DNA of 64,000 nucleotides. Origin: DASZBX01 sp035943635 (GTDB lineage: Bacteria > Actinomycetota > Actinomycetes > Streptomycetales > Catenulisporaceae). This document shows, piece after piece, positions 50,057-57,218 of the stretch. The translations under genes were made by a program, and so were the position numbers. Under the pieces are notes generated by a model, which searched no databases, was not told the origin of the DNA, and saw only the letters and a program-made list of their open reading frames with translations. The first letter of the stretch is position 1; each line of letters opens with the position of its first letter. The stretch is from the NCBI GenBank assembly GCA_035943635.1, contig DASZBX010000119.1, positions 9,154-73,153 on the forward strand. Reading direction: 5' to 3'.

Positions 50057-50758
50057 CTACCGTTCCAGCCAGAGCGCCTTGCGGACGCCGAGCAGCCAGT
50101 CCTGCGCCGCGGCCTCGTCCGGAGCCTGCGGCAGGACGCTGCGCGCCCCGGCGAACCGCTCCTCGGCCTGCGCCATGAACTGCGCAGCCCGGTCCGGACG
50201 CTCGGCCACCTGCTCGCCGAAGTCCAGGTGGCGCTGCGGATCGGCCAGCCGCACGGACATCCGGCCGGTGGTGTACAAGTCATAGCCCTGATGAACCAGC
50301 CGCATCAGGTGCCGGGCGTGTTTGGCCACCCGCGGCCGTTGGCCTGCACAGGCCGGTTCGTCGCCGGAGGCGAGCTTGCGCAGCTGCTGCGTGGCGTATC
50401 CGAGGTAGGCGCTCTTGACCTTGTTCGCCGACAGCAGCGAGCCGCGCAGCGCGATCAGCTCCCGGCCGAGCGGCGTCTGCACCTCGTAGAGATCCTCCGG
50501 CAGCCACAGCAGTTCGGTGACGGTCGGATTGCACGCCAGCAGAAGGGAAACGGCCTTGCCCACCTCGTGCATCGTGCTGTCCGGCTTGGCCGAGACCACG
50601 CTCGGCTGCGGCTGGACCAGGCCGAGCAGGCGCAGCGTCGGCAGCGCGAAGAAGCCCAGCCGGTCGATGTCCGAACCGGGTCCGGCCAGGCCGTAGGCGA
50701 TGGAGCCCACGATGCCGGACAGGATGATCTGCGCTTGCGGGTCCAGGTCGGCCGTCAT
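50057..50758 (-). CDS. RlaP-like predicted nucleotidyltransferase
   Basis: 233 residues. The nucleotidyltransferase core is SGIVGSIAYGLAGPGSDIDR at about residues 14-33, with the GSxxYGL and DxD-type metal site (Asp in SDIDRLGFFALP). Then VTELLWLPEDLYEVQTPLG, RGSLLSANKVKSAYLGYATQ and KHARHLMRLVHQGYDLYTTG follow the PF10127 family order. ATG 50758 has GAGGGG upstream. The substrate is unknown; relatives may modify RNA or metabolites. A likely truncated relative follows directly. Confidence 0.82.
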   Translation of the reverse strand: MTADLDPQAQIILSGIVGSIAYGLAGPGSDIDRLGFFALPTLRLLGLVQPQPSVVSAKPDSTMHEVGKAVSLLLACNPTVTELLWLPEDLYEVQTPLGRELIALRGSLLSANKVKSAYLGYATQQLRKLASGDEPACAGQRPRVAKHARHLMRLVHQGYDLYTTGRMSVRLADPQRHLDFGEQVAERPDRAAQFMAQAEERFAGARSVLPQAPDEAAAQDWLLGVRKALWLER

Positions 50759-50854
50759 CGTGATTCCCCTCCCGTATACCGACTGTATTCGGGCCATGAT
50801 ATCCGGCGCCGATCCCTTTGGCGCAAAGGGATTTCCGGCCGCCCGACGGGTGTC

Positions 50855-51742
50855 TCAGGCCTCGTTGAACGGCGTCCCGTCGAACGCGGCCTCGCGTCCG
50901 AGCGGCAGGCGCAGCGCGGTGTAGACGGACGGAGCCACGTCCACATGCCGCAGCGCCCGCGCCGGCGCCTCGGCCGAACCGCCGCCGGGCACCGCGCCCG
51001 GCTCGATCCCCGGCCCGAACGCGGCGATCCACGCGGTCCGCTCCACGTCGGTGTCCCCGCCGTGGCCGCCCGCGTCGACGTGGCCGTGATCGGTGACGAT
51101 GATGACGGTCCACTCGTCCCCGGCGTCGCCCTGGGCGTCGTCGGCCAGGCCGACCGAGGCCAGGATCCGGCCCAGCCGCACGTCCGCGGCCTCGATCGCG
51201 GCGTCGTACTCCTTGCCGCAGCCCAGGAAGTGCGCGGTCACGTCCGGCGAGCCGAGGTAGACGAAGGAGACGATCGGCCGGTCGGTGGTCAGCACGTGCT
51301 CGGCGTCGACCGTGATCTGCTCGTCGACCACCTCCCAGGCGGGGGCGTCGTGCCCGGCCTCGGAGATGAAGGTGGTCCGGCTCGGCGTGGCGAACAGCGG
51401 GCCGCCGTACTGCGGGGTGACCAGCGGCTCCCAGCCGGCCGCGACGTAGCTGCGCATCCCGATCCGGTGCAGGATCGAGGCGAAGTCCGGGAAGGCGGCC
51501 AGCCGGTGATTGGTGAAGACGTTGCCCAGCACGCCGTGCTTGGCCGCGGTCACGCCGGTGGCCACGGTGGTCCAGCACGGCCCGGACAGCGAGGGCGCGT
51601 CCGGCTCGACCCGCACCGGGGCGAGGAAGCCGCGGGCGGCCACCGAGTCCAGGTGCGGGGTCCGGACCCGGGCCAGGGTGTCCAGCCGGACCCCGTCGAC
51701 GCCGACGACCAGGACCCGGCGGGTGCGAAAGGCGGTGCTCAC
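50855..51742 (-). CDS. Alkaline-phosphatase-superfamily phosphodiesterase
   Basis: 295 residues of the type I phosphodiesterase/nucleotide pyrophosphatase group. Metal ligands: Asp in LVVGVDGVRLDTLARVRTPH, a nucleophile region APSLSGPCWTTVATGVTAAK (Ser/Thr near 58-65), Asp and His in SPDVTAHFLG, and DHGH in VTDHGHVDAGGHGG near 215. No signal peptide follows GTG 51742, so it is probably cytosolic. The substrate could be a nucleotide sugar, phosphonate or phosphodiester. It is on the same strand as the nucleotidyltransferase (96 bases on). Confidence 0.85.
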   Translation of the reverse strand: MSTAFRTRRVLVVGVDGVRLDTLARVRTPHLDSVAARGFLAPVRVEPDAPSLSGPCWTTVATGVTAAKHGVLGNVFTNHRLAAFPDFASILHRIGMRSYVAAGWEPLVTPQYGGPLFATPSRTTFISEAGHDAPAWEVVDEQITVDAEHVLTTDRPIVSFVYLGSPDVTAHFLGCGKEYDAAIEAADVRLGRILASVGLADDAQGDAGDEWTVIIVTDHGHVDAGGHGGDTDVERTAWIAAFGPGIEPGAVPGGGSAEAPARALRHVDVAPSVYTALRLPLGREAAFDGTPFNEA

Positions 51743-51916
51743 GAGGGTTCTCCCACTTGCCGGGCGGTGCTTGCGGCGCCATGGTAACCGATTAAGGTGT
51801 ACGCGACGTGCCGCGCGGCACGGCCCGGGGCGGGAGTGCGGGTCAGGAATATGCTGATATTGATACCTGATCGGCACCGGGGCCTCGGCCGGATTCGGCT
51901 CCGGTTTCGGCTCCGG

Positions 51917-52861
51917 CTACAGCGCGGGCCGGGTGAGCAGTCCGCGGTAGACCTCGCCGACCGTGGCCGGCAGCCCCTCGGGCGCGGGCGCCGGCTCCGG
52001 GCCGCCGGAGCCCGGCAGCACCGAGGTGGTCAGGCTGGCGTTGTAGAACACCGAGGCCGAGGTCCGGGCCGCCTTGACCGGGGACAGCACGCGGTGCCGG
52101 CCGGCCCGGACCAGCCCGCCGGTGCGCCGTTCGACCAGCGTGCCGAAGATGAACACCAGGCTGCCCGGCTTGGGCGCGGCGGTGATCCAGGAGTCGTCGG
52201 CCACGTCGTGCACCTGCAGGCAGCCGCCCTCGCCGTGCTCGCTGAGCAGGGACACGAAGGTCGAGTCGCGGTGCGGGGCGTAGCCGAACTCGTCCGGCTC
52301 GCCCGGTCCGGGCTCGTCCCGCGGGGCGTACCGGGTCAGCGCGACGTCGGTGTGGTCCGGGCCGTGCGCGACGAAGGTGTTGGCCGGCAGGCCGACCGCC
52401 TTGGCCGTCTCCCGCAGCAGGTCCTCGCAGACGATCGCGGACGCCGTGCGGAACCGGTCGACCAGGTCGCGCAGGGCGCCGTCCGGCCAGACGTTGGTGT
52501 GCTCGTACAGGTCCAGGTGCTCGGGCCCGACCCCCGCGGCGGCCGCGGCGCCGGCGTCGTCGAACCGGGCGATGCTCAGCCGCTCGAACGTGGGCCGGCC
52601 GGCCGCGTCCACGTCGCTGCTCCAGCCGTGGCCGAGCCGGCCGAGCGGGCCGGCCGCGGCCGCCTTCACCCCGTGGTCCAGGTCGAAGTACCCGGTCACC
52701 GCGGCGGCCACCCGCCCGGCCAGCTCGCACAGCGGCGCGAGGTCGACGACCAGGACCGCGCCGACGGTCTCCCCGGCCGTGCGCAGCACCTCCCGCCGTT
52801 CCTCGGCCTGGTCGCGGAACCGGAAGATCGGGAGGTTGACGGTCGTCTTGGTGCTCGTCAT
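51917..52861 (-). CDS. 2-oxoglutarate/Fe(II)-dependent oxygenase (IPNS-like)
   Basis: 314 residues. The facial triad is visible: HRD in YAPHRDSTFVSLLSEHGEGG (His near 196, Asp two later) and His near 256 in RAGRHRVLSPVKAA, followed by the RxS-like part for 2-oxoglutarate in ARTSASVFYNAS. The N-terminal DIOX_N-like part is VLRTAGETVGAVLVVDLAPL. ATG 52861 has AAAGG upstream. This superfamily includes isopenicillin N synthase and gibberellin/flavonoid oxygenases; the substrate here is unknown and no biosynthetic genes adjoin it. Confidence 0.85.
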   Translation of the reverse strand: MTSTKTTVNLPIFRFRDQAEERREVLRTAGETVGAVLVVDLAPLCELAGRVAAAVTGYFDLDHGVKAAAAGPLGRLGHGWSSDVDAAGRPTFERLSIARFDDAGAAAAAGVGPEHLDLYEHTNVWPDGALRDLVDRFRTASAIVCEDLLRETAKAVGLPANTFVAHGPDHTDVALTRYAPRDEPGPGEPDEFGYAPHRDSTFVSLLSEHGEGGCLQVHDVADDSWITAAPKPGSLVFIFGTLVERRTGGLVRAGRHRVLSPVKAARTSASVFYNASLTTSVLPGSGGPEPAPAPEGLPATVGEVYRGLLTRPAL

Positions 52862-53050
52862 GGCTGGAGGCCTTTCTGTGCTTCGCGGGGGCGGACCGGT
52901 CCGGTCCGCACGGGGTCCGCGGCCGGCCGGCGGGAGACCCGCGGTCGGCCCGCGGGCGGGTCGGGTACGGACGCGGCCCGGGCGCGGCGGCCCGGCCGGC
53001 GCCGACGGGCGAACACCGGCTCGGCCGCGACGGCCAGAGGAGGGGCGGAC

Positions 53051-53692
53051 ATGGTCCAGATCGAGGACCGGGTGCGGGTCATCGCCCCCGGCGCGGTGCC
53101 GGCCGAGCTCGCCGACCCCTTCGCCGCCGCGCACTGGGACGCGCGGGCAGAAGAGGTTTACTACTGCTCGGCACTCCCGGAGCGGATCCAGGCCTGGCGC
53201 GAGGCGAGCGAGATCGAGGGCCGGGGTCTGACGGCCGACGAGGTGCGGCCGGGCCCAGACCCCCGGCGGGTCCGCGGCGTTCGACGGGCGGGCGGGAGCC
53301 CCCGGCAGCACCCGGGGGCTCCCGCGCCGACGGCCGACCTGGAGGCAGGACATGCGTTGAGGTCTACCACTTGCCCGGCGTCGCGAGCGGCCGGCGGGTG
53401 CAGGCGGCGCGGACGGCCCCCCGCGGACCCGGATCCTGCATCTTCCCACCTCCTCGTCGCGGCCGGTACCTCCAGCGCGGCGCAATCCCCGGCAGCGAAT
53501 AAGTGCTCGGAGTTGCTTGCTGCGACTCTAGCAAGCGGATCGAATACGGGCAATGAGACGGATCGCGGCCGACCCGGCCCGGTCCCGCCGGCGGGACCGC
53601 CCGGGCCCACCTGCACGAACGGTCGGTCGGCCGGCGGTCGGCCGCCGGCCGCCGCGAGCCCCTGCCAGAGGATAGTCACATGGCTGACATAA
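53051..53692 (+). CDS. Doubtful orphan gene, unknown protein
   Basis: The start is good: AGGAGGGG lies eight bases before ATG 53051. The first 65 residues (MVQIEDRVRVIAPGAVPAEL, DPFAAAHWDARAEEVYYCSA) read like a real protein with G/C in nearly every third codon position. After about residue 70 the sequence becomes Pro/Arg/Gly-rich and passes through a perfect hairpin, so the frame may be shifted or the gene broken there. No domain is recognised. It is divergent from the 2OG oxygenase with 189 bases between. Confidence 0.35.
   Translation: MVQIEDRVRVIAPGAVPAELADPFAAAHWDARAEEVYYCSALPERIQAWREASEIEGRGLTADEVRPGPDPRRVRGVRRAGGSPRQHPGAPAPTADLEAGHALRSTTCPASRAAGGCRRRGRPPADPDPASSHLLVAAGTSSAAQSPAANKCSELLAATLASGSNTGNETDRGRPGPVPPAGPPGPTCTNGRSAGGRPPAAASPCQRIVTWLT
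53294..53323. terminator. 12-bp perfect hairpin
   Basis: GGGAGCCCCCGG (53294-53305), 6-base loop, CCGGGGGCTCCC (53312-53323). It would terminate rightward transcription from the 53051 gene, which suggests that the true 3' end of that gene lies near 53240-53290. Confidence 0.55.
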
Positions 53693-53950
53693 CCGTGAGG
53701 ACCGAGTATATGTGACCCCTGATTTGTGTTTCGGCCAGGTGTCCGGTCGTCCCAGGCGTTCCGGGCGCCCGCGGAGCCGGCCCGGGGCCGTCCGCACGGC
53801 CGTGCCCGAGCGGCGCACCCGCGGCCGCCCCGTCCGGCCGTGCCGCCCCCGACCGCGTTCCCGTTCCCCACCCCCCGACCCGTCGCGCCCGAGCCCCCGC
53901 GCGCGCTTCGGTCCGTCCGGCCCGGTCCGCCCTCCGCGGACCGGGCGCGC

Positions 53951-54727
53951 CTACCAGCGCGGGTTCGCGGCGATCGCCGTCAACTGCGCGATGCTCAACA
54001 CCGGAGCGTCGCGGGTCAGCCGGGAGGCGCCGTCGACCTCCGTCACGCCGTTGCCCGCGGTCGCCGTCACCTCGACGCCGTCCTGCCGGAAGTACTCGAT
54101 CTCGTTGAAGTAGACGCCGTTCGGGTCCGTGCCGGTCACCATCGTGATCTCGGTGATGCCGGCCGGGGTCACGGTGTCGGTGCACCCGGGCGCCGGGGCG
54201 TCCGCCGGGCGCGGGCCGAGGTTCGTCCCCTGGGACCACCCGGTGCAGGACTCGCTCGTGGTCGGGATCCCGCTGCTGCCGGTCAGGTGGTCGTCGCTGA
54301 ACAGCTGGGTCGTCACCTGGACCTCGCCCTCGCCGCTGCCGTCGTTGTAGTCCGCGGCCGCGCCCGACCCGGTCCCGCCGGCCGCCGCGAACACGGTCCC
54401 GTCCGGCAGCAGCGAGGTCAGCAGCTGGTAGTACACGGCGCTGGTGGCCGCGCCGCCGTCCGGTCCGGCGGCGACCGCGCTCGCCTGGTTGGCCGGCGCG
54501 GCGGCCGGGGCCGGCGCCGGGAGCCCGGGATGGACCAGGCTGACCGTCACGGCCACGATCACGGCCAGCGCGCCGGCGCCGCCGGCCAGGCCGAGCGCGG
54601 TCCGGCGGCGGCGGACCGCGGCACCCCTGGTCATGCCGTACTCGAGCATCTCGGTGATCGGCGGATAGAGGTCGGCGGCGGCGATGGTGAACAGCTCGGT
54701 GAGCTGGTCGTCGTTCTCGGTTGTCAT
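53951..54727 (-). CDS. Membrane protein paired with a SigE-family sigma factor
   Basis: 258 residues. A cytosolic N-terminus of about 40 residues (DDQLTELFTIAAADLYPPIT) ends in a basic stretch RRRR before one membrane helix (ALGLAGGAGALAVIVAVTVS). The outside part is about 190 residues with a Pro/Ala linker, LLTSLLPDGTVFAAAGGTGS and two Cys (TTSESCTGWSQG and APGCTDTV). It follows the sigma gene by 45 bases, the position of a regulator or anti-sigma factor in such pairs, but no zinc-binding ZAS motif is present. The start ATG has GGAG upstream. Confidence 0.72.
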   Translation of the reverse strand: MTTENDDQLTELFTIAAADLYPPITEMLEYGMTRGAAVRRRRTALGLAGGAGALAVIVAVTVSLVHPGLPAPAPAAAPANQASAVAAGPDGGAATSAVYYQLLTSLLPDGTVFAAAGGTGSGAAADYNDGSGEGEVQVTTQLFSDDHLTGSSGIPTTSESCTGWSQGTNLGPRPADAPAPGCTDTVTPAGITEITMVTGTDPNGVYFNEIEYFRQDGVEVTATAGNGVTEVDGASRLTRDAPVLSIAQLTAIAANPRW

Positions 54728-54772
54728 GACGGGCTCCTGAGTCGGTGAGGGTGGTGCGGCGGCCGGCGGGCG

Positions 54773-55270
54773 TCAGCGGCCGAAGAGGAGCTGGCGGTCG
54801 TCGCCGAGCAGTTCGCGCAGCCGGGCCAGGGACCGGGTGTTCAGGCTCTTGACCGCGGCGGGCGACACGTCCAGCACCTCGGCCACGCCTTCGATGCTCA
54901 GGTCCTCCAGGTAGCGCAGGACCAGGACCGCCCGGTTGCGCGCGGGCAGCTGCTTGAGCGCGGCGACCAGGGTCAGCCGCAGGTCGTGATCGGTGGTCTT
55001 GGCCAGCACGGTCCCGAGGTCGGCCACCGGCCGCTCGCCCGAGCGCCTGAGCCGGCGGCTGGAGAGATACGTGCGCAGCAGGACCTTCCGGGCGTACGCC
55101 TCCGCCCCCTCGCGCCGCTCGATCTGATTCCAGGCGACGTACAGCTTGACCAGGGTCGCCTGCACCAGGTCCTGGGCCTCATGCCAGTCGCCGCACATCA
55201 GATAGGCCACCCGGAACAGGTTCCCGGCCCTGGCCTGGACGAACTGCTGGTATTCGGAACGGTCTGTCAC
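54773..55270 (-). CDS. SigE-family RNA polymerase sigma factor
   Basis: 165 residues. Region 2 is YQQFVQARAGNLFRVAYLMC then GDWHEAQDLVQATLVKLYVA (residues 8-47); region 4 is LPARNRAVLVLRYLEDLSIE followed by GVAEVLDVSPAAVKSLNTRS (about 110-150). This is the short 'SigE family' common in actinobacteria. GTG 55270 has GGGAGGG six bases upstream, so it is preferred to ATG 55297 and to the longer frame to 55405, which have no ribosome site. It is co-transcribed with a membrane protein that probably controls it. Confidence 0.9.
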   Translation of the reverse strand: MTDRSEYQQFVQARAGNLFRVAYLMCGDWHEAQDLVQATLVKLYVAWNQIERREGAEAYARKVLLRTYLSSRRLRRSGERPVADLGTVLAKTTDHDLRLTLVAALKQLPARNRAVLVLRYLEDLSIEGVAEVLDVSPAAVKSLNTRSLARLRELLGDDRQLLFGR

Positions 55271-55505
55271 TGGTGCCCTCCCGGAGGTGTCTATCATGCA
55301 AGACGCCTTGACCGGGCGGGAGGTATCACGCATTCGCTTGCGGATCCGGACTCGGTTCCGGATCCGGTACTGCCTCCCGTTCCCACAGGTGTGCTGATCA
55401 CCCACTCGGCCGCTCGTCCGGCCGGCCGCCCGACGCCTCGGCGGACCGCCTGTCCGCCCGGCCGTCCGTCGGCCGCTTCACCCTTCCGTGCTACCTCTGG
55501 CCGCG

Positions 55506-56183
55506 TTACGCCTCCAGTTCCGCCACCTGCCCGCCGCCCGCGGTCAGGATCTGCCGCGCGCCGTCCTCCAGGGTCGCCACCACCCACTCCTCCAGGTCCT
55601 GGTTCATCCGCTCGGCCGCGCCGCGCCACCGGGCCAGGTGCTCGGGCGCGATCCGCATCCGGGGCAGCGCGACCGTCCGGGCCGACAGCCGCCCGGGCTC
55701 CCGCCCGGACCGCAGCCGGCGGCGCAGCTCGTTGCGCGACCAGCTCTGCCCGGCGGACAGGTCCAGCCAGCGGTCCTGCTCCTCGGCCGGCAGCGCGGCC
55801 ACCTCCGCGTGGTGCTGGAAGCTGAGCTCCTCCCGGCGCCGGGCCAGCTCGAACCGGCGGGCCACCCACGCGTAGTTGCGCAGGGTCTGGTAGTCCAGCC
55901 GGGCGGCCGCGATCACCTGCCGGTACCGGTCGGCGTACTTGTGCTCGCCGTACACCAGCCAGTCGCCCAGGCACCAGGACGAGCACTCCGCGATCCGGGC
56001 GATCTTCACCCCCGCCTGCTCCCACGCGCAGAACTCGACCGCCGGCGGGATCAGGAGTCCGACTCCGGTCACCAGGATCTGTTTCTGCGCCACCGGATCT
56101 CGTCCGGCCTGGTCGTCCGCCGCGCCCACCGCGGCCTGCGCCGCGAGCGGGCTCAGGGCGGTCCTGTCCCTGCGTTCGTTCAT
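55506..56183 (-). CDS. LmbU-family transcriptional regulator
   Basis: About 225 residues. Strong family signatures: EQAGVKIARIAECSSWCLGD, WLVYGEHKYADRYRQVIAAA, RLDYQTLRNYAWVARRFELA, then LSFQHHAEVAALPAEEQDRW and WSRNELRRRLRS. LmbU activates lincomycin genes in Streptomyces lincolnensis (known), and relatives are spread through actinobacterial secondary metabolism. ATG 56183 has GGAG eight bases upstream; the in-frame ATG 56219 is also possible. No antibiotic cluster adjoins it. It is divergent from a universal stress protein, with palindromes in between. Confidence 0.85.
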   Translation of the reverse strand: MNERRDRTALSPLAAQAAVGAADDQAGRDPVAQKQILVTGVGLLIPPAVEFCAWEQAGVKIARIAECSSWCLGDWLVYGEHKYADRYRQVIAAARLDYQTLRNYAWVARRFELARRREELSFQHHAEVAALPAEEQDRWLDLSAGQSWSRNELRRRLRSGREPGRLSARTVALPRMRIAPEHLARWRGAAERMNQDLEEWVVATLEDGARQILTAGGGQVAELEA

Positions 56184-56345
56184 TGCCGACTCCAAGGTTC
56201 GTCGATTCAGTACACTCATACACCCTGTCGAAGAACCCTCATTGCCCGGAGGGTCCTCGGCGGAGGTGAGTAAGCAATCGAGTAACCCATTACCCGAAGT
56301 GACGTAACCGGTCTACTACTCCGTGTTATTTTTCGGTAAATCGCC

Positions 56346-56410
56346 CCCGATCCGGACGGATCGGGACCGCCCGGACCCGGGCGTTTACGCCGAAACCCGC
56401 GAATTCGCGG
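56346..56410. promoter_or_regulatory. Three palindromes in the lmbU-like / usp intergenic region
   Basis: Within the 413-base gap 56184-56596 lie CCCGATCCG-GA-CGGATCGGG (56346-56365), CGCCCGG-AC-CCGGGCG (56368-56383) and CCGCGAATTCGCGG (56397-56410), all perfect. Such clustering suggests operators, perhaps for the LmbU-like protein itself. The remaining gap sequence, including AT-rich 56310-56342, shows no gene. Confidence 0.5.
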
Positions 56411-56596
56411 CGCACGCGGGGTAATCTTGCTCTCACTGTGCGCCGCCGACCCCGACGGCGTGCGCGGGCGGACCCGGCAGGCGGCCGTGAGAACGCCGCG
56501 GCCCGGCGTAGAACCCGTGTGAGAAGCGTACCCACCGCGCGTCCGCGGTGGTGGAGTAGACATGACCAGGGACAAGTCGGGAAGGAGCCGAGGGTG

Positions 56597-57175
56597 ATGT
56601 CACGGATAGTCGGGCGGGTCGTGGTCGGGGTGGACGGATCCGCCGGCAGCCTCCAGGCCCTGCGCTACGCGGTGAACGCCGCGCGTTCCCTCGACACGCT
56701 TTTGGTGCCGGTGCTGGCCTGGCTGCCGCCCGGCGGCGACCTGGCCAACCGCCGCTACCCGGTCGCCGCGCTCACCGCGCAGTGGCGCGAGGTGGCCGAG
56801 CGCCGGCTGCGGGCCGCGTTCGACGACGCCCTCGGCGAGATGCCCACGGACATCGACGTGCTGACCCGCGTGGTCAAGGGCGCCCCCGGACAGGTGCTGA
56901 TCGACGCCGCCGACCGGGCCGGCGACCTGCTGGTGATCGGCGCCGGCCGCCGGGGCCCGCTGCGGCACGCGCTGCACGCCTCGGTCGCCCGGCAGTGCCT
57001 GGCCAAGGCCGGCTGCACGGTGATCGCCGTCCCGCCGAACCCGCTGGCCAGAGACCTGAGCCGGGCCAGGCGGGCGCACTGGCCGGCCTTCGCGTTCCGA
57101 GACGCCGCCCGGGTGATCGAGCAGGGCAGCCGCCCCAGCGAGACCGAAGCGGACTCCTCCAGCGCGAGCCGGTAG
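56597..57175 (+). CDS. Universal stress protein
   Basis: 192 residues with one UspA domain. It starts GRVVVGVDGSAGSLQALRYA, contains the middle strand VLTRVVKGAPGQVLIDAADR and ends with the ATP-binding motif LLVIGAGRRGPLRHALHASV followed by ARQCLAKAGCTVIAV, close to the G-x2-G-x9-G(S/T) pattern. A 40-residue basic/Ser-rich tail follows. GGAG lies upstream of ATG 56597. Expected to bind ATP and act under starvation or hypoxia. It ends convergently 43 bases from secA2. Confidence 0.88.
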   Translation: MSRIVGRVVVGVDGSAGSLQALRYAVNAARSLDTLLVPVLAWLPPGGDLANRRYPVAALTAQWREVAERRLRAAFDDALGEMPTDIDVLTRVVKGAPGQVLIDAADRAGDLLVIGAGRRGPLRHALHASVARQCLAKAGCTVIAVPPNPLARDLSRARRAHWPAFAFRDAARVIEQGSRPSETEADSSSASR

Positions 57176-57218
57176 CCGGCCCGACCCGCCTCTCAGGCTT
57201 CTTACTCGACCCGGTTCC

